DNA of 64,000 nt from Ectobius pallidus (GCA_964059195.1 CAXKWD010000005.1:137779686-137843685), one strand, 5' to 3'. Counted from the first letter of the stretch, positions 22,281-34,778 are shown. Notes: a model not told the origin generated them from the sequence alone. Program-made: numbers and translations.

Positions 22281-25200
22281 TAACTTGTGAATAATTTATT
22301 GATCACTTAGCTTAAAATTGTTTTAAATATCACTTATTTATAAATAAATATGTACGTTGTATTAATCTTTACTTATATGTACAAGATGTTGAAGTAATCG
22401 TTTTAACAGTTCCCTTAAGCGAGGATCCTAATCAAGTTATATACGAGTTTTTTCAGGCGTTAATGGTTGCTTCTGTTTCTGGCGCTGGGAAGAAAATACA
22501 CAGACTATATTAAAAATTTTAAGACTATGGGAAGCGTTCCGGAATGAATATTTAAGGAACCCAGCTTTCTTCAGGAATGGGGGACCACTCCCTTCCTACT
22601 GTCTGGAACGTCTGGAGGTATCCATATAGAACTTGAAGGAAGGGAAAAGAAAAGATCGGGGAGAAATTTCATTTTAAATTTATGACGTAATTTGGCATTG
22701 AGTGCTCAATTTGATCGTACTCCATATGTTAAGTAATAAAAGTCATAGAGCGCCGTGTGAAGGTAAATTTGCTGTATTAAGAGGTAATTTCACACACTAG
22801 AGAGCACGATGGAGTGCATATGCACCTGCCCAATCTAAACTCTTGACTGCACTTCGCACCCATTTGTGAGCTCTGCTCTGTACATACCATTTCAAGTGCT
22901 TGAGTACCCTTAATCGATTACTTGTAAGCTGAAAACAATTAAAACTTTACGCTTCACGCAACTGTGTGCGTTCCAATAACTTTTTTAAAAGATATACTCT
23001 AACAGTTTAAAAATATTAATAGTAATAATAAATAATCTATTTGTTGCTTTCTCTGTTGCTTGGTTTTTCTTGGTAAATAGATGGTAACACAATAGGGCAG
23101 CTAAACCATTTCAATTATCTAGGTTGAAGAATTAGCCGAAAGTTGGCTTCGACTTCAAATAAACTTTAGAGTTAATTCCGCTTGAACTTCTCTTGGCTAA
23201 TAGAATAGTTTAAAATTTTAAAATAGGCCAATGAGAATCGTACTGCACGGAGAGTAAAATCAGGTAGGCTACAGTCTAGTATATGAGAATTTCGTTTCTT
23301 GCAGGAAATCTATAGAACTCGTCATTGCTTTTGAGAATGCAGTGAACTTCATACTGAAAACTAGACATCTTACCAGCATGTATAGTACACACTTTATTGT
23401 AGTATAATTTGAAAGAAAATCTCATCATTAATTTTTTTCCTTGCCGAGTAGCCTACCACTTGAGCAGAATTATTAAACTTTGGTAATTTAATTAAAATTA
23501 ACGAATGTATGTCTTGTGATGATAAATTCGAGACATGTTATGTTAGTTATGTTATGTTATGTTAGTCTGTGAACCAAAGATGATGTACTACAAAGGACTT
23601 CACATAGGAAATTAGACAACTTCACTGGTTTGTACAGTAGAGTGCACGGAAACCTTCCAATGCTCCTGGTTTCTTCTAGTGTTTTTCTTTATTTAAAGTT
23701 GGTATTGAATCGTATCATGTATGTTCCACACCTACCCTAGGTGAGCTAATCTCTTTGTCTGAAAATAAGTCCGAACACACTAGCCTATGAACAACACTCA
23801 AGCCTAGATGAGCTGCGAAATGGGGTAAAGTAAGGGAACATTTAATTTCAGTGGCTAGAGGGCGTGCATTACAACGATTGTGCACACCAGCCCCTGACTT
23901 AGTCAGACTCGTATTGGTTTTATGTAAAAAGAATCCGGCACTCAAACAGTAATCTATGAACACGGGTCGGTTTCAGGTTCAGCAGCGAAGGGGGGAAGGG
24001 AATAGGTCAAACACTAAAAGATGCACCTTACCATACCATACCATACCATTAATAGTGGGGGTTAGCCTCTGCTGCGTATCCTCCAACCCGAACAAAAGGT
24101 TAGAAACAGGGGTAGGGAGTGGGCCTGGTAGAGCCGGTTATCTATTCCCTTACCAACATAAACCAATATGCATTATATCGGAAAGATTCCATGCTCTCGA
24201 CTATACATACATATATAGCCTATGTTGTATTAAAATCAATACTTCGAAAGACAGCTCGAAAAAAGCCTGTACTTAATTTCCTTCGGGTGCAATTGTCCAG
24301 CCGAAAACCACTTGTGTTGAGTTTTACTTAAACTACTCCAGTCATACGTCGCATATTCGATATTAACCAATAACGTTTAGCAATACTTCGGATATCTACC
24401 AATCACGATAGGTTTTCTTATAATATGCTTCCTAGGGTCACAAGAATGCAATTTTATCTGATAAAAGTCAGTTCATTATTGGACACGTGCAGTGATTAAT
24501 GTGTCACATGCTGCCAGTGAACAGAATAAAAACGTATTATTTTATTCAATATAATTTCTTTGAAAATTGAATTAATATAAATGTCCATTGATTAGACCAC
24601 AATTTCAATTCGGTGCAAGCCAGATTCATCAAATCGATTCACGGACTGTTCATTATTTAGTATGTCGTGATCTGACAGCTTACAAAATTTTGACAACAAA
24701 GTAAGAAAATTATTATTATTTACAAAATCAGTTACAAGTTATTCATGGAATAATCTTAATAAATCCTACTCGAGATTATCAGTTTCATCAGATAAATTTG
24801 CTCGAACTTCATTCTCGCAAATATATCGATAAACTCGTAATCTCTTGTAGGATTACCTAGGATAATTTAATTTCGCTTTTGAACTCAAGTTTCTTGTCAC
24901 GAGGTAAATATTAATTAAACCATGGTCTCCAAATAATAATTATCGTGACAAGAATTAATACCAGTATGGTAAAATTATTAGCACTAGTGATATTGCTTCA
25001 TAATAATGTGTTGCTCAAATGGTACCATTTTTGTTCAACTTCCCCCACGTTTTCACTCTTTAAAGTACTGTGTTATCTCATTCTGAGGCGTAAAGCATAC
25101 ATCCTGCTGCATCTGGAAGAAAATAAAGTTACAAACGTGCTAGTTAGCTTACATAACCAAAACAATTCGGAGCTAAACATTAATTTTCTGTGACATAGAT

Positions 25201-25491
25201 AATATATGCATTCTAGAGAGTTTCCAAATAGCGTGGGAATTTCAAGCCGACAACAACAAAAACAAAAGGAAGGCGAAGTTACAGCAAAAGAGGGAGGAGG
25301 GTACAATAGGTCTAATTTGGCACAAGTATGGGGAAAGACTTGGGAGTCCAGCTAACCAAAAGGGATGGAATGGGGTTATTTGCACAGAGATTTATTCTCA
25401 GACACTACCTATTTATTCATGGCCGTATTATGTGTAATGCATGAAGATACGTACACCCTACATCTAGCATTGCTTTCTCTCGCTCTTTGTC

Positions 25492-25493
<2 letters not shown>
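22281..25493. other. Long stretch without a recognised gene
   Basis: Minor low-complexity: TATGT repeats near 23540-23565 and ACCAT repeats near 24030-24050. Slightly GC-richer patches lie at 22790-22890 and 24050-24140. Frames of up to 106 codons (23956-24276) have no motif and include repeat-derived sequence. Confidence 0.5.

Positions 25494-25540
<47 letters not shown>
25494..25540. repeat. (TC)n microsatellite
   Basis: About 23 uninterrupted dinucleotide units. Confidence 0.97.
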
Positions 25541-25542
<2 letters not shown>

Positions 25543-26504
25543 TGTATGTTTGCAGAAATACACATTTGCTGGAAATTTCTGAGAACTATATTCCAAACAA
25601 ATAGTCTTCCTCTCTGATCTGAAAAGCCTTTCAGTTCTCAGTTAACAAGAGCATTCATCGTAGGTCAGGAAGAGTGATTGTGTATAAAAGCTGATATTTA
25701 TGCGTGGTTCTCCAGAGAGAAGTTTATGGGAACTAATGCTATAAACAGGTCATTTGTGCTAGTTTCCTTGGATACATTGAAAATAATGAATATAATGAAA
25801 CTATTGTTAATGACAAAATATTCATCTATGTTAATAAACTTTATTGATAGTAATTCAAAACTGAAAATTCTTTATTTTTCCAAAAGCATTTACTAATAAA
25901 ATGATGCTCATATAAGCTTACACTTATTTTAAAAATCTGAATATGATAAAAGGATAAGTTTGTAGATGAAGTAAAAAGAATATTAATGCATATGTCACAC
26001 AAACTGTACTGTTCGTGCCATTTAAAGAAGACCTCGTCCCAAACCATCATCTATCTACAAAATAATATAATAGCATTGTTCCCTAATCCGAAAATCTGCA
26101 CCGACAAAGAACAGGTGTTCTTGCAGTCGTGGTTTCCCCAGGGTTGCCGCTACCATTCATCACTTCTCAAGTGAAGTAAACATGCTTTGGTACGTATTTG
26201 GCAACATTGTACTGGACTGCAGAAAAGTGTGAATACGCCTAATTTCCTTTCTATTCACTGATTGTCAGGTCAAAAAGGACTGGGGTGTTAGCAGGTAGAG
26301 GCAGTTCTTGGAAAAAAAAAGTATTTAAGAAGTGGCACCCACAATACATAATTTTCCCATTTATGTCTTGGTCAGAATTCTAGGATTGTTCTGAGTATTT
26401 ACAGGGACATGGACCATGTATTAAAGAGATTCAAATGCTAAAAATAGACATACCACTATAAATGAAGGTTTATATATTTCTAGATTCATGAAAATTAGGG
26501 AATT
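25541..26504. other. No recognised feature
   Basis: AT-rich. Overlapping short frames on both strands (25678-26174) are without motif. Confidence 0.5.
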
Positions 26505-26780
26505 AAAGAATCTGTGTCCCTGAAAAGATTAGGCCAACAACCCGACCGCTGCACCATATACCATAAACGGAAGGAAGGATCAGGGATGTTGTCAGCATAC
26601 CGACAATCACGACCGTTAGCAATGGCTTCCCAATCAGGTAGCTCTTCAATTTGAAACACGAGACTGAGTGCACCCCTTTCCAGACCTCCCAACCTCAGAA
26701 AATCTGAGAAGGCACCGGGGATCGAATCCAGGCCTGCGGGTCGGAAGCCAGTGTCGCTAACCACGAGAGCTGGTCGGTCA
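26505..26780 (-). mobile_element. SINE family B, near full-length
   Basis: On the minus strand a tRNA-like head (GACCAGCTCTCGTGGTTAGC) is followed by a B box GGATTCGATCCC (26718-26729) and CTCAGATTTTCTGAGGTTGG. The family B body follows (GGGAGGTCTGGAAAGGGGTG, GTCGGTATGCTGACAACATC) to TTTTCAGGGACACAGATTC. The order is that of the copy at 59.6 kb. TTAAAGAA on the left and TTAAGGAA on the right may be an eroded target-site duplication. The 89-codon frame at 26495-26764 is a translation of the SINE. Confidence 0.88.
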
Positions 26781-27905
26781 CTTAAGGAAATTTGTTATTT
26801 TTTTCAACAATGTCATAATTAATTTCTTGATTATTTAGTCAAATTTTTTAGAATTAAATTCATAAAAGCTTTCTACCTCACGCGAGAATTTTGTGTTGCT
26901 CAGAGAGCTAAATTTATTTTAATAAACAGATGATAATTAATTATTAATTTATCTATTTATATAATTTGTAATTCTAAAATCAGCCTTATAGGTAATGCTC
27001 ATAAATAAATCATTCTTAATAACGGGGTAATACGTACAAAACATTAATATTTACTGTTTTAGATTTTTTGTTACTATCTAAAATTATATTTATGTTGGTT
27101 TCACTTGCACCATGAATACGAGTACAGTGCTTTTGTTATATTAAAAAAATCGTTACTTGACATCACGCACGTGATTGGAATCATGACATCATCTAGTGTC
27201 AAGTTAACCACATACGGTGTGCTCGATTTCTTATTTATACAATTGAATGAATCAAGCATATTTGCAGAACTACTGGAGAGCTACTATGACAGAAATAATA
27301 TTGTTCCAGCTGCTGCGATAAATGTATCATTCCTATTCTTACGAACCCCTGTGGGACACCCACATCCCTTGCTATTCGGCCACAAGATACAATGCAAACC
27401 AGCTTCCCCAGAGATGGTATTCAATGGCACTCTCGGGAAGAGTAATAGGGTTCTGCGAAGGGTGCCTGTAACCTCTCCCGAACTCATATGACCTATAAGC
27501 AGGGGTGTCAACTTATCTTCATGCAGAATTTTCAAGCCGACTTTAAAAATTATTGTCTCTATAATTAATAAGTATTTTCAACCTAGTTCCCCCCCCCCCA
27601 TCGAGTTAGTATTTCTAAATAGTTACTTTGATTGATAGGTAGTTAAACACTATTAATCAGTCCGCTTCAAGAACCAAACCTATAAAACAAAAATCAGTAA
27701 ATCTATCTCACCCTAACACATTATTTATATTACCTAAAACAGAATAGCAATTTAAATTACCTGACACTGACATTATAAATTAATATTGTCTGTTAACTTC
27801 TTTAAACCAATTTTAGTACTATAACAAATGGCACATTTCAAGTTTTTTTTTTTTTTAATTTAAATCTTACACCTAACATTTTACTTTAATGTCCTGAACT
27901 ACAAG
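26781..27905. other. No recognised gene; contains a 128-codon frame of doubtful meaning
   Basis: The plus-strand frame 27105-27491 (128 codons) has an antisense frame 27284-27535. Neither shows a domain. About one open run of this length is expected by chance in 64 kb at this base composition. A poly-C run occurs at about 27588-27599. Confidence 0.45.
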
Positions 27906-28576
27906 TATAGAACACTAGCGTGTGCCCGCGGCTTCGCACGCGATAATTATTTCAAAAATTAAAAATTAAGAGCATAATAGTTAAATCATTATATTTATTA
28001 ACACCAAAATCACGTGGACTACATACCACGATTAGATAGCGTCGCCTGGTAAAAGCGACCTCAGATTCGAGTTCCCTGGCCCAGAAAACCCCCGCATAGT
28101 GAGTTTCGTCCAAGTCGAACAATGTTTGACCATATTTAGGCCTATATTTAATATCCCTCTTCCGTGTAGGTTGAAAATTTCATACGTTTGTGGGACTTGA
28201 TATTCTAAACAAATGAATCGTCAAGGATGGACCTACAAAATCAAGCGATCGCCCGCGATAATTATTTCAGAAATTAAAAATTAAGAGCATAATAGTTAAA
28301 TCATTATATTTATTAACACCTAAATCACGTGAATTACATACCACGATTAGATAGCGTCGCCTGGTAAAAGCGACCTCAGATTCGAGGTACTTGGCCCAGA
28401 AAACCCCTGTATAGTGAGTTTCGTCCAAATCGAACAACGTTGGACCCCATTTAGGCGTCGCGTGGTAAAAGCGACCTCAGATTCGAGGTACTTGGCCCAG
28501 AAAACCCCTGTATAGCGAGTTTCGTCCAAATCGAACAACGTTTGACCATATTTAGGCCTATATTGATTATCCCTCT

Positions 28577-28577
<1 letters not shown>
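27906..28577 (+). repeat. Repeat family G, copy 2: tandem duplication (315 bp) with inner 101-bp duplication
   Basis: The head ACTAGCGTGTGCCCGCGG (27914) continues CTTCGCACGCGATAATTAT. The CGATAATTAT anchor recurs at 27941 and 28256, a 315-bp period. The GCGTCGCCTGG anchor is at 28039 and 28354, again 315 bp. A further partial unit starts at 28455, duplicating about 101 bp (GCGTCGCGTGGTAAAAGCGA ... CGAACAACGTTTGACCATAT). The 28347-28538 minus-strand frame is only this duplication read as codons. Confidence 0.85.

Positions 28578-28614
<37 letters not shown>
28578..28614. repeat. (AAT)n microsatellite
   Basis: About twelve units at the junction between the family G array and the family H repeat. 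Confidence 0.95.
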
Positions 28615-28616
<2 letters not shown>

Positions 28617-29680
28617 TCAGGTAAACTGATATAACAAAGTGCCAGTATGTTTTGTTTAATCAGTTATGATTGCAGTTATGATATGCAGAATATAAAAAAA
28701 AGTCAAATTGGCCGGTTTCGGGATTTGAATGTGACGCCAAGACGTTACCATCTCAGCCACCTGGGTCAGTTATGGGATAAGCGCATTTAAAGCAATAGTG
28801 TTGTCATAGCTAACTGTATTTTAATTGCCAAAGCCTTACAAATCACAGTAAAACAAAAGGTTATGTTGTCAAGATAACTGATTTTCATTTTTTCAAATAA
28901 ATTCTTTCGAATACGTATATTACCATAAAATAGGCACTAAATTGAGCATAACTCCGAAACAGGTCAACCGATTTTATCCAGTATCAATAGACGTCTTCCC
29001 ATGGGCATTATAAATGTGTATACCAAGTTTCATAAAAATCCGGTAAAGTGTATTTGAGTTACCGCGTCTTTAAAATAGACACTAAATTGGGTTTTACTAC
29101 GGTATCGGTCTACCGATTTGGTGCAATATCAGTAGACTTCTTCTCATGTACATTATAAATGGGTATACACAGTTTCAAGAAAATCCAATAAAGCATATTT
29201 GAGTTATCGCGACTTCTTATATATTAACATAAAATGCACTAAATTGGGCATTATTCTGGTACTGGCCAACCGATTTGGTCGAATATCAATAGACGTCTTT
29301 CCATGGATATTATAAATGCGTGTACGAAGTTTCATAAAAATCCGAAAAAGCGTATTCGAATTATTGCGCCTTTAAAATATACACTAAATTGGGTTTTACT
29401 CCGGTACCGGTCAACAGATTAGGTTCAAATTCAATAGGGCACTTTTCATGGGCGTCATAAATGGGTATACCAAGTTTCGTGGCAATCGGATACAGCGTAT
29501 TTGAGCTATGGCGCCTTTCTAATATAATCTATTAAAATAGGCACTAAATTGGGCATTACTCCGGTACCGGTGAACCGATTTGGTTCAATATCAATAGGGT
29601 TTTTCCCATGGACATTATAAATGTGTTTTCAAAGTTTCATGAAAATCCAAAAAAGCATATTTGAGTTAGTGCCTCAAATA
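28612..29680 (+). repeat. Repeat family H, copy 1, with five-unit array alternating 145 and 157-160 bp
   Basis: The leader (AGGTAAACTGATATAACAAA ... TGATTGCAGTTATGATATGC) is shared with the minus-strand copy at 50.7-51.24 kb. It is followed by five units anchored on CACTAAATTG at 28935, 29080, 29237, 29382 and 29542. Spacings are 145, 157, 145 and 160. Units 1, 3 and 5 read GCACTAAATTGGGCAT-like; units 2 and 4 read ACACTAAATTGGGTTTTACT. Amplification was therefore of a dimer of about 302-305 bp. Each unit contains a GGTCAACCGATTTGGT-like block and ACCAAGTTTCATAAAAATCC. No coding capacity. Confidence 0.88.
28705..28765 (-). other. tRNA-like pol III promoter remnant
   Basis: On the minus strand there is an A-box match TGGCTGAGATGG (28748-28759) and a partial B box ATTCAAATCCC (28720-28730). 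An A-rich stretch of the plus strand (28694-28701) follows, i.e. a run of T on the minus strand. The spacing fits a tRNA or SINE head, but the stems do not close well. The corresponding part of the 51-kb copy of family H lacks these boxes. Confidence 0.45.
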
Positions 29681-29717
29681 ATTAAGTTGAGGTGAACTGT
29701 GGTCTTTATATTTTGCA

Positions 29718-29896
29718 CCCTTTTCGAAAATCAAAACTCGGGTTCCGTCACGACTTGGCTTATAAAGTCTGGTTATGTTTCGAATTTTGTGGTAAACGAT
29801 CAAATCGCCGCTTAGAACTTGCGTTGGAACCATTTTTTCTGGCGGCCTTTTCAAAAATAAAAAATCGGGCTACATCACGACTTGGCGTATAAGGTG
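29718..29896 (+). repeat. Two-unit tandem repeat, 127-bp period
   Basis: CCTTTTCGAAAATCAAAACT ... CACGACTTGGCTTATAAAGT (from 29719) is repeated as CCTTTTCAAAAATAAAAAAT ... CACGACTTGGCGTATAAGGT (from 29846). It directly follows the family H array but is a different sequence. Confidence 0.75.
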
Positions 29897-29900
29897 AAGT

Positions 29901-32900
29901 TCTCTTCTTTAAAATTTGGTGTCTATCGAGGAACTTCTGTGATAGCTCGCGTCAAAACCGAGCACTTTTTTGATCAGTAAACACCTCTTCCTACAGGCTT
30001 TGCTCCAAATAAATATGAGTAAATTAGGCTTTCGATATTCAGATAAGCTAAACTAGCTGAGATGATTTCTAACACAAAAAGGTTGGTAACCCCTGACCTA
30101 TAGAAGCAGCACTATGTTGGGGCGAGAATTAATTTGATGAAATACCCTCAAGAGAATGCAAGTTCTTAACTTCAAAACCATTCACGATTCTCCATGCATT
30201 GTTGAATCCATGCTTATGACCCTTCCCCTTAATGCAGCGTATAAATTGTACTCCTTTGCAATCAATAAGTAGACAACAACTTATTGCAGAAAATTGCGTT
30301 GCCTCAACAGGAGACATTATTGCTACTGTAGATCCTGGCATTTTATCGTTGGATGAGAGGGGATCCTAAATCCAGTAAATCTCTCTGAGTGTTTTCATCA
30401 GTGTAACTTCTTCTTAAAGAAGAATAAAAGAAAACTGCCACATATGAGGAACGTTTTACCCAGAAACGAATGATTCATTATTTTTCTGAACGAATTTCAG
30501 GTTTTGGGTACAATAGATAACTATTTCCCTGTTAGTTGCCCACCATCCGTGGAACAAATGTATGGGGTCCTTCATGCAAACACGTATTTAGACATTAGTT
30601 TCTGGGATGGTCTTATACTGACTGACCATAAATTACTGGCATCTTCCTTTTCTTAGTGACACAAAAATTGTTTCTTTTAGTTTTTCTAACTAATGTTTTT
30701 GGGTATTCCAGAACCCCCGGACTTCCCCTTAAATACGTTCTTGTGTCCATGGCATTATTTACATTATAACTTGTTGAAGTTACTTATAATGGCCCGTTCA
30801 AAATATTTTTCAAAGAACGTACGCTTGATCAGTTTTGGATAAAAGTATTTCCTGAGTACTGGAAAATAGGTGAAAACTACTTTCGTTTGCGGACAAACAT
30901 TTTCAATGCAGTACATTTCTTCCTTAAAAATTAACACAGAAACCGCCTTTACTTTAAACTGAGCTAAGGCTAAAAATATCAGATATTGAACTATATATAG
31001 AAATAATTGTCCCATGACATCTAGATTCTAGTAACTACTGGAAGTCGTATGCTTATAAATGAAATAAAAGTAGTATCGTATTCCCCCATGTAAGAGAAAC
31101 AGATTTTCAGACTTCCCATTTATTCCTCCATGCTGATGAAGCTTTCTCAAGAAACTGTGGTTTAAAACTCAATAATCTCTTAAATATGGCCTATTAACTC
31201 CTTCTGGCAATTGTTTTATCAGTTTTCCTGATTTTATTTTTTATCAAAATCTAAAGTGAGGAAGCTGTATTACTCACACTCGATGTAGAGAAAGCTATGT
31301 GAGTGTAACATAAGATTTTTTAAATTGTAAAGTTGTTATTAATAATGGAAATATTATATTCGCTTATTTCACAAAAAGTATTTACATTATTTAAGTTATT
31401 CCTTTCTATTTAGAGTAGAAAATAATCAACTTTCCAGAGATAGATTTTCCAGATAATATTAATATAATTATTTTAAAAAGACGTGTGAAACAAAGTTTAA
31501 CTGGTTTAGTGACCGAAATTGTTATTTCTGGCTGTAGAATAACAATACTTTCTAATTATTAAACTTGTAGATTTTTCTATTCACAGAAGTTAACATACTT
31601 GTCGAATTGTAAAAGTGAAACATGATTGGATAGTGACAACTGAAATCTTACTGAGTTTACAATGCACAAATAATTACAATTAGTTGAAAACCGCAAATTT
31701 TAAAGGATTCACTGATGTACTGTAACTTGAGTCACTGTTTCATGCACTTTGTTCACCATTCTGTTGTTATAAATACAACACATTCCTATAACACGTTGCG
31801 ACAGTTTTTAAACCTAACATTAAACTGAATTGCTTGTATCCAGTTATTATCTAGAGCTTCCATCTGTAATGTGTTGGCCTGTATGCAGACACAACATAGT
31901 AGCGAGCACCTCATCTCAGAATTCGCAATATCCTGCAGCATTATTTTTAGTGGAGCATCTTGCTGTGGTCGCTGGCGAAAACCTTTTCCGTACGGTTATT
32001 TTCGTTTTTATTATTCAATACTCTTCCACAGGCAAGGCTCTCCTAACACGTTTCAGCCAGAAATGAGCAAGAAAATGGGTCGTACTATATTAGCTACAAA
32101 GGTCACTATGACGAGAAAGCCTTTATACTGATTTTTATTCCTGCTTTTAGAGCTGCAGAAAGGGAGGAAAACTTTACTTCATCCTCCACAACGTGGCAAA
32201 GATTACCATTATATTGTGTCCCTAATATTAACGCTTAGTAAAGAGATACTTGTTCAGAATCTTTTAGCTTTTCATTATTATAGAAACGCTGTAGGCAAAT
32301 TAAGGGTCATAAAAACTTTGTAAACTATTTCCTTGTCTTCTTACGCATCAAGTGGATTAAGTTCGGTTGAATAGAGTGTGGAAGTTAAGATAACTTCTCG
32401 AATAAGATGTTTAGACATTCTTGATAAATGTTAGTAAAACATTAAGTGATGTTAAGGAAATGTTTTATTGATAGCAGTACTTTCTTGTTATTATTTCCTG
32501 TGCCGTGGGAATATGTTTTTTATTTTACAAATTCAATGGTATTAGTTGCAGTAACATATTATTTCATAGTTTTAAATACTTGCGTGTTTTTTTAAGCTAA
32601 AGACAAGTAAGATTCTGGAGCCATTTTTAATAAACTGGCGTTAATTTAATTTTTTAATTCTCTAAATTTCATCACAGTTTTCTTTGCCTTTCGAATTCTC
32701 TAAAACGTTACAGCCTACATAGGCCTACCTAGTGTCCAGCATGAGAAGTTACTAAAAAGGATCTCTACCATGTTTCCTGGTGTAAATCGTTAAGTGTGTG
32801 TAGTTGCCGTTATCAGTTATCATTATTTTAATCATTAAAATATCCAGTGAACAAGGTTTACTGGGACTCTTCCACTCTTCACATTATGATCTGATTGAAA

Positions 32901-33084
32901 AACGCTGCTCCATATTCGAAAGTCGAAAGTCGAAAATGTGAATAATTTTCCTGAAATAAATTTGTCATATTTATGCCTACCTAAAACAGTTTTAGTCTTA
33001 ATGTACAGTGTTTTGTAATTATTGGAGAAATAAGTTCTTCGTTTCAAGAAAAGTAGTGAGTTCTAGAAAAATATTTACTCCAAG
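29901..33084. other. Long stretch without a recognised gene
   Basis: Frames of 70-86 codons (30129-30341 and 30764-31015 on minus; 31830-32131 on plus) were examined and show no recognisable domain. One TAGGCCTA at 32720. No copies shared with the rest of the window were found. Confidence 0.5.
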
Positions 33085-33244
33085 ATTTAACAGTCCCTTA
33101 TTACTTGTGTTATAAATGCCATTACACGTTTAGACTTTAATGTACCTGACAATTATTACCTGTTTTAACAATTTAACAATCCCTTATTACTTGTGTTGTA
33201 AATGTACACGCTTAGACTTTAATTATTCACCTAACAATTAAGCC
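33085..33244 (+). repeat. Tandem duplication, about 86-bp unit
   Basis: CCCTTATTACTTGTGTTRTA occurs at 33095 and 33181. CGTTTAGACTTTAAT/CGCTTAGACTTTAAT and ACCTRACAATTA follow in both. Two diverged units. Confidence 0.8.
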
Positions 33245-33295
33245 TTCAACAAGATTTATATGATCACGTTTAGCCTATAACTACTGCATATATTT

Positions 33296-33616
33296 CCTTA
33301 GTTAATACAGTGTACCCTATACAGGCAATGGAGGCCCAGAGAGTTCCAGGAGGTCGAGGCTCCCAGATTTTCGACATTCGGGACGTGAAGGTGGCAAGAT
33401 TGTCAGCCTTACGCACCGGCCGCCTTTACCCCCAGGATTCCTCCTGATACTCATTTCTGTTAGAGGCTGAGTCGACCCCAGGGCCATGGTGCCACCAGAA
33501 GGATTAAGCCAATGGAAAAACTCCCAACGACCAACGGGAATCGAACCCGCTACCTTCCGGTTTGTAGCGCAACGCCTCAACCACTACGCTACGGCGTAAA
33601 TCACCTTAAATAATAC
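33296..33616 (-). mobile_element. SINE family A, full-length, minus strand
   Basis: On the minus strand: GCCGTAGCGTAGTGGTTGAG (A box), CGGAAGGTAGCGGGTTCGAT (B box region), then the family body (GGCTTAATCCTTCTGGTGGC, CTGGGGTCGACTCAGCCTCT, GGCGGCCGGTGCGTAAGGCT) ending at CCTGTATAGGG. The body is 33309-33603. It is flanked by a diverged 13-bp duplication (CCTTAGTTAATAC at 33296-33308, CCTTAAATAATAC at 33604-33616; 11 of 13 identical). The A box here is closer to tRNA consensus than in the 5.7-kb copy. The 87-codon frame inside is a translation of the SINE. Confidence 0.92.
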
Positions 33617-34681
33617 GCACAATCTAATTAGTTAAGTAATTAAAAGGTCTTATACAGAACAGAAGGACTTTATCAGTATAAAATTTATATAAAATGAAAT
33701 AAGACAAAGCTATATTTTTATCAAATCCTTATAAAGGAGGAACTCTAAATTTCCAAATACTCTAAAGCCTTAAATTTTAATACTTTGAATATTCTGATCA
33801 TATTGTTTATAATACATTAAGGAGACTTAATTAGGTCAGAAAGAGACGTAGGATACTTTTTCCGTTAAAATTCTTGTTTAATGTACCGAACTCATTAGAG
33901 GAACATTTAGACGGACAAAATCATTAGATTCTACAATAGCTGAATGATCTAAATCCCTGTTCAGAGAGCTTTAACACCTGTGACAATTCTATTGAGTTTC
34001 TTTTCACGTGGCCTTTACACCCTAATTCTCTTATCACAGGTGTAACGGTGCAAAACATGCCGGGGTTAATACTACTTTCTCTCTGTTTGACAGAGTAAAT
34101 GAATAATGTTCTCAAAACACAAAGCCCTGATAAATGCACAGTTTATGGGGATTATTAGTGTAAATGAAATAGATATATGTAGTTACTGATCAATCTCATT
34201 TTGTTGCTTTTGTTTATTATCGATTATCTGTTTGTATATGTGATTATTGAGCGGCTCAACGTATGTAAGCCCTCGAATTCAAGAGACTAACGTGTCTCTC
34301 TCCATAGGCCGAAACTCTGAATCTGTTGCGACTGCGGTTAGTGTAGCGCCGATTTCCAGCTGACGTGTAGGACGTCACAATTTGTAAATGTTTGGAGACG
34401 GAATTACCAACATAAGGAAACACACGTGGCGTTTAATATGCTACTTATGATAAAAGCTGCGGTTTAATATGCCACTGTTAAGTAATTATCACATTGCTAA
34501 CCTTATTAGCTATCTCAGGAGCTGCCAAACGACTTCACAGCGCAAGCATCATTTAATAAATTTAGTATGCAATAACATTTAGGAAATGATGCTAATTTGT
34601 AATTTTTTAAATTTTCATTATTTATAATAACTAAGAATGTATTTGTTTAGTCTTTCATCTTTTTCTCATTTCTTTATTTTA
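33617..34681. other. No recognised feature
   Basis: AT-rich. The 71-codon frame at 33924-34139 (-) has no motif. The stretch 34560-34680 may already belong to the LINE UTR that is recognisable from 34682. Confidence 0.45.
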
Positions 34682-34778
34682 TCATTTGTGTTATATATCA
34701 TTCAAGTATTTTGTGTTTGAATTTTTGTCTTTGAATTTAATGTACGTTTCTTGTATTCAGGTATATCATTTCTTGTAT
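34682..34778 (+). mobile_element. LINE 3' UTR fragment
   Basis: About 97 bp (GTGTTTGAATTTTTGTCTTT ... TGTACGTTTCTTGTATTCAG) match 55510-55610 at roughly 85-90% by eye. There the same stretch leads into the LINE hairpin tail. Here the match stops at about 34778 before the hairpin. Confidence 0.75.

Noticed and set aside
27105..27491. 128-codon plus-strand frame as a host gene
   Set aside because: No domain, an equally open antisense frame, and about one frame of this length is expected by chance in 64 kb at this base composition.
28347..28538. Minus-strand frame with an internally repeated peptide
   Set aside because: The peptide repeat is the 101-bp tandem duplication of family G read in one frame, not a repeat protein.
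28705..28765. Functional tRNA gene
   Set aside because: A and B boxes are present but the B box is degenerate and acceptor and anticodon stems do not close. Kept only as a pol III-like remnant.
30129..30341. 70-codon minus frame as a transposase fragment
   Set aside because: No catalytic motif could be identified and the neighbouring frames do not continue it.
33317..33580. Frames at 33317-33580, 54853-55188, 26495-26764, 41024-41254 and 36389-36694 as small proteins
   Set aside because: All are translations of SINE copies; the same peptides appear wherever the SINE lies.
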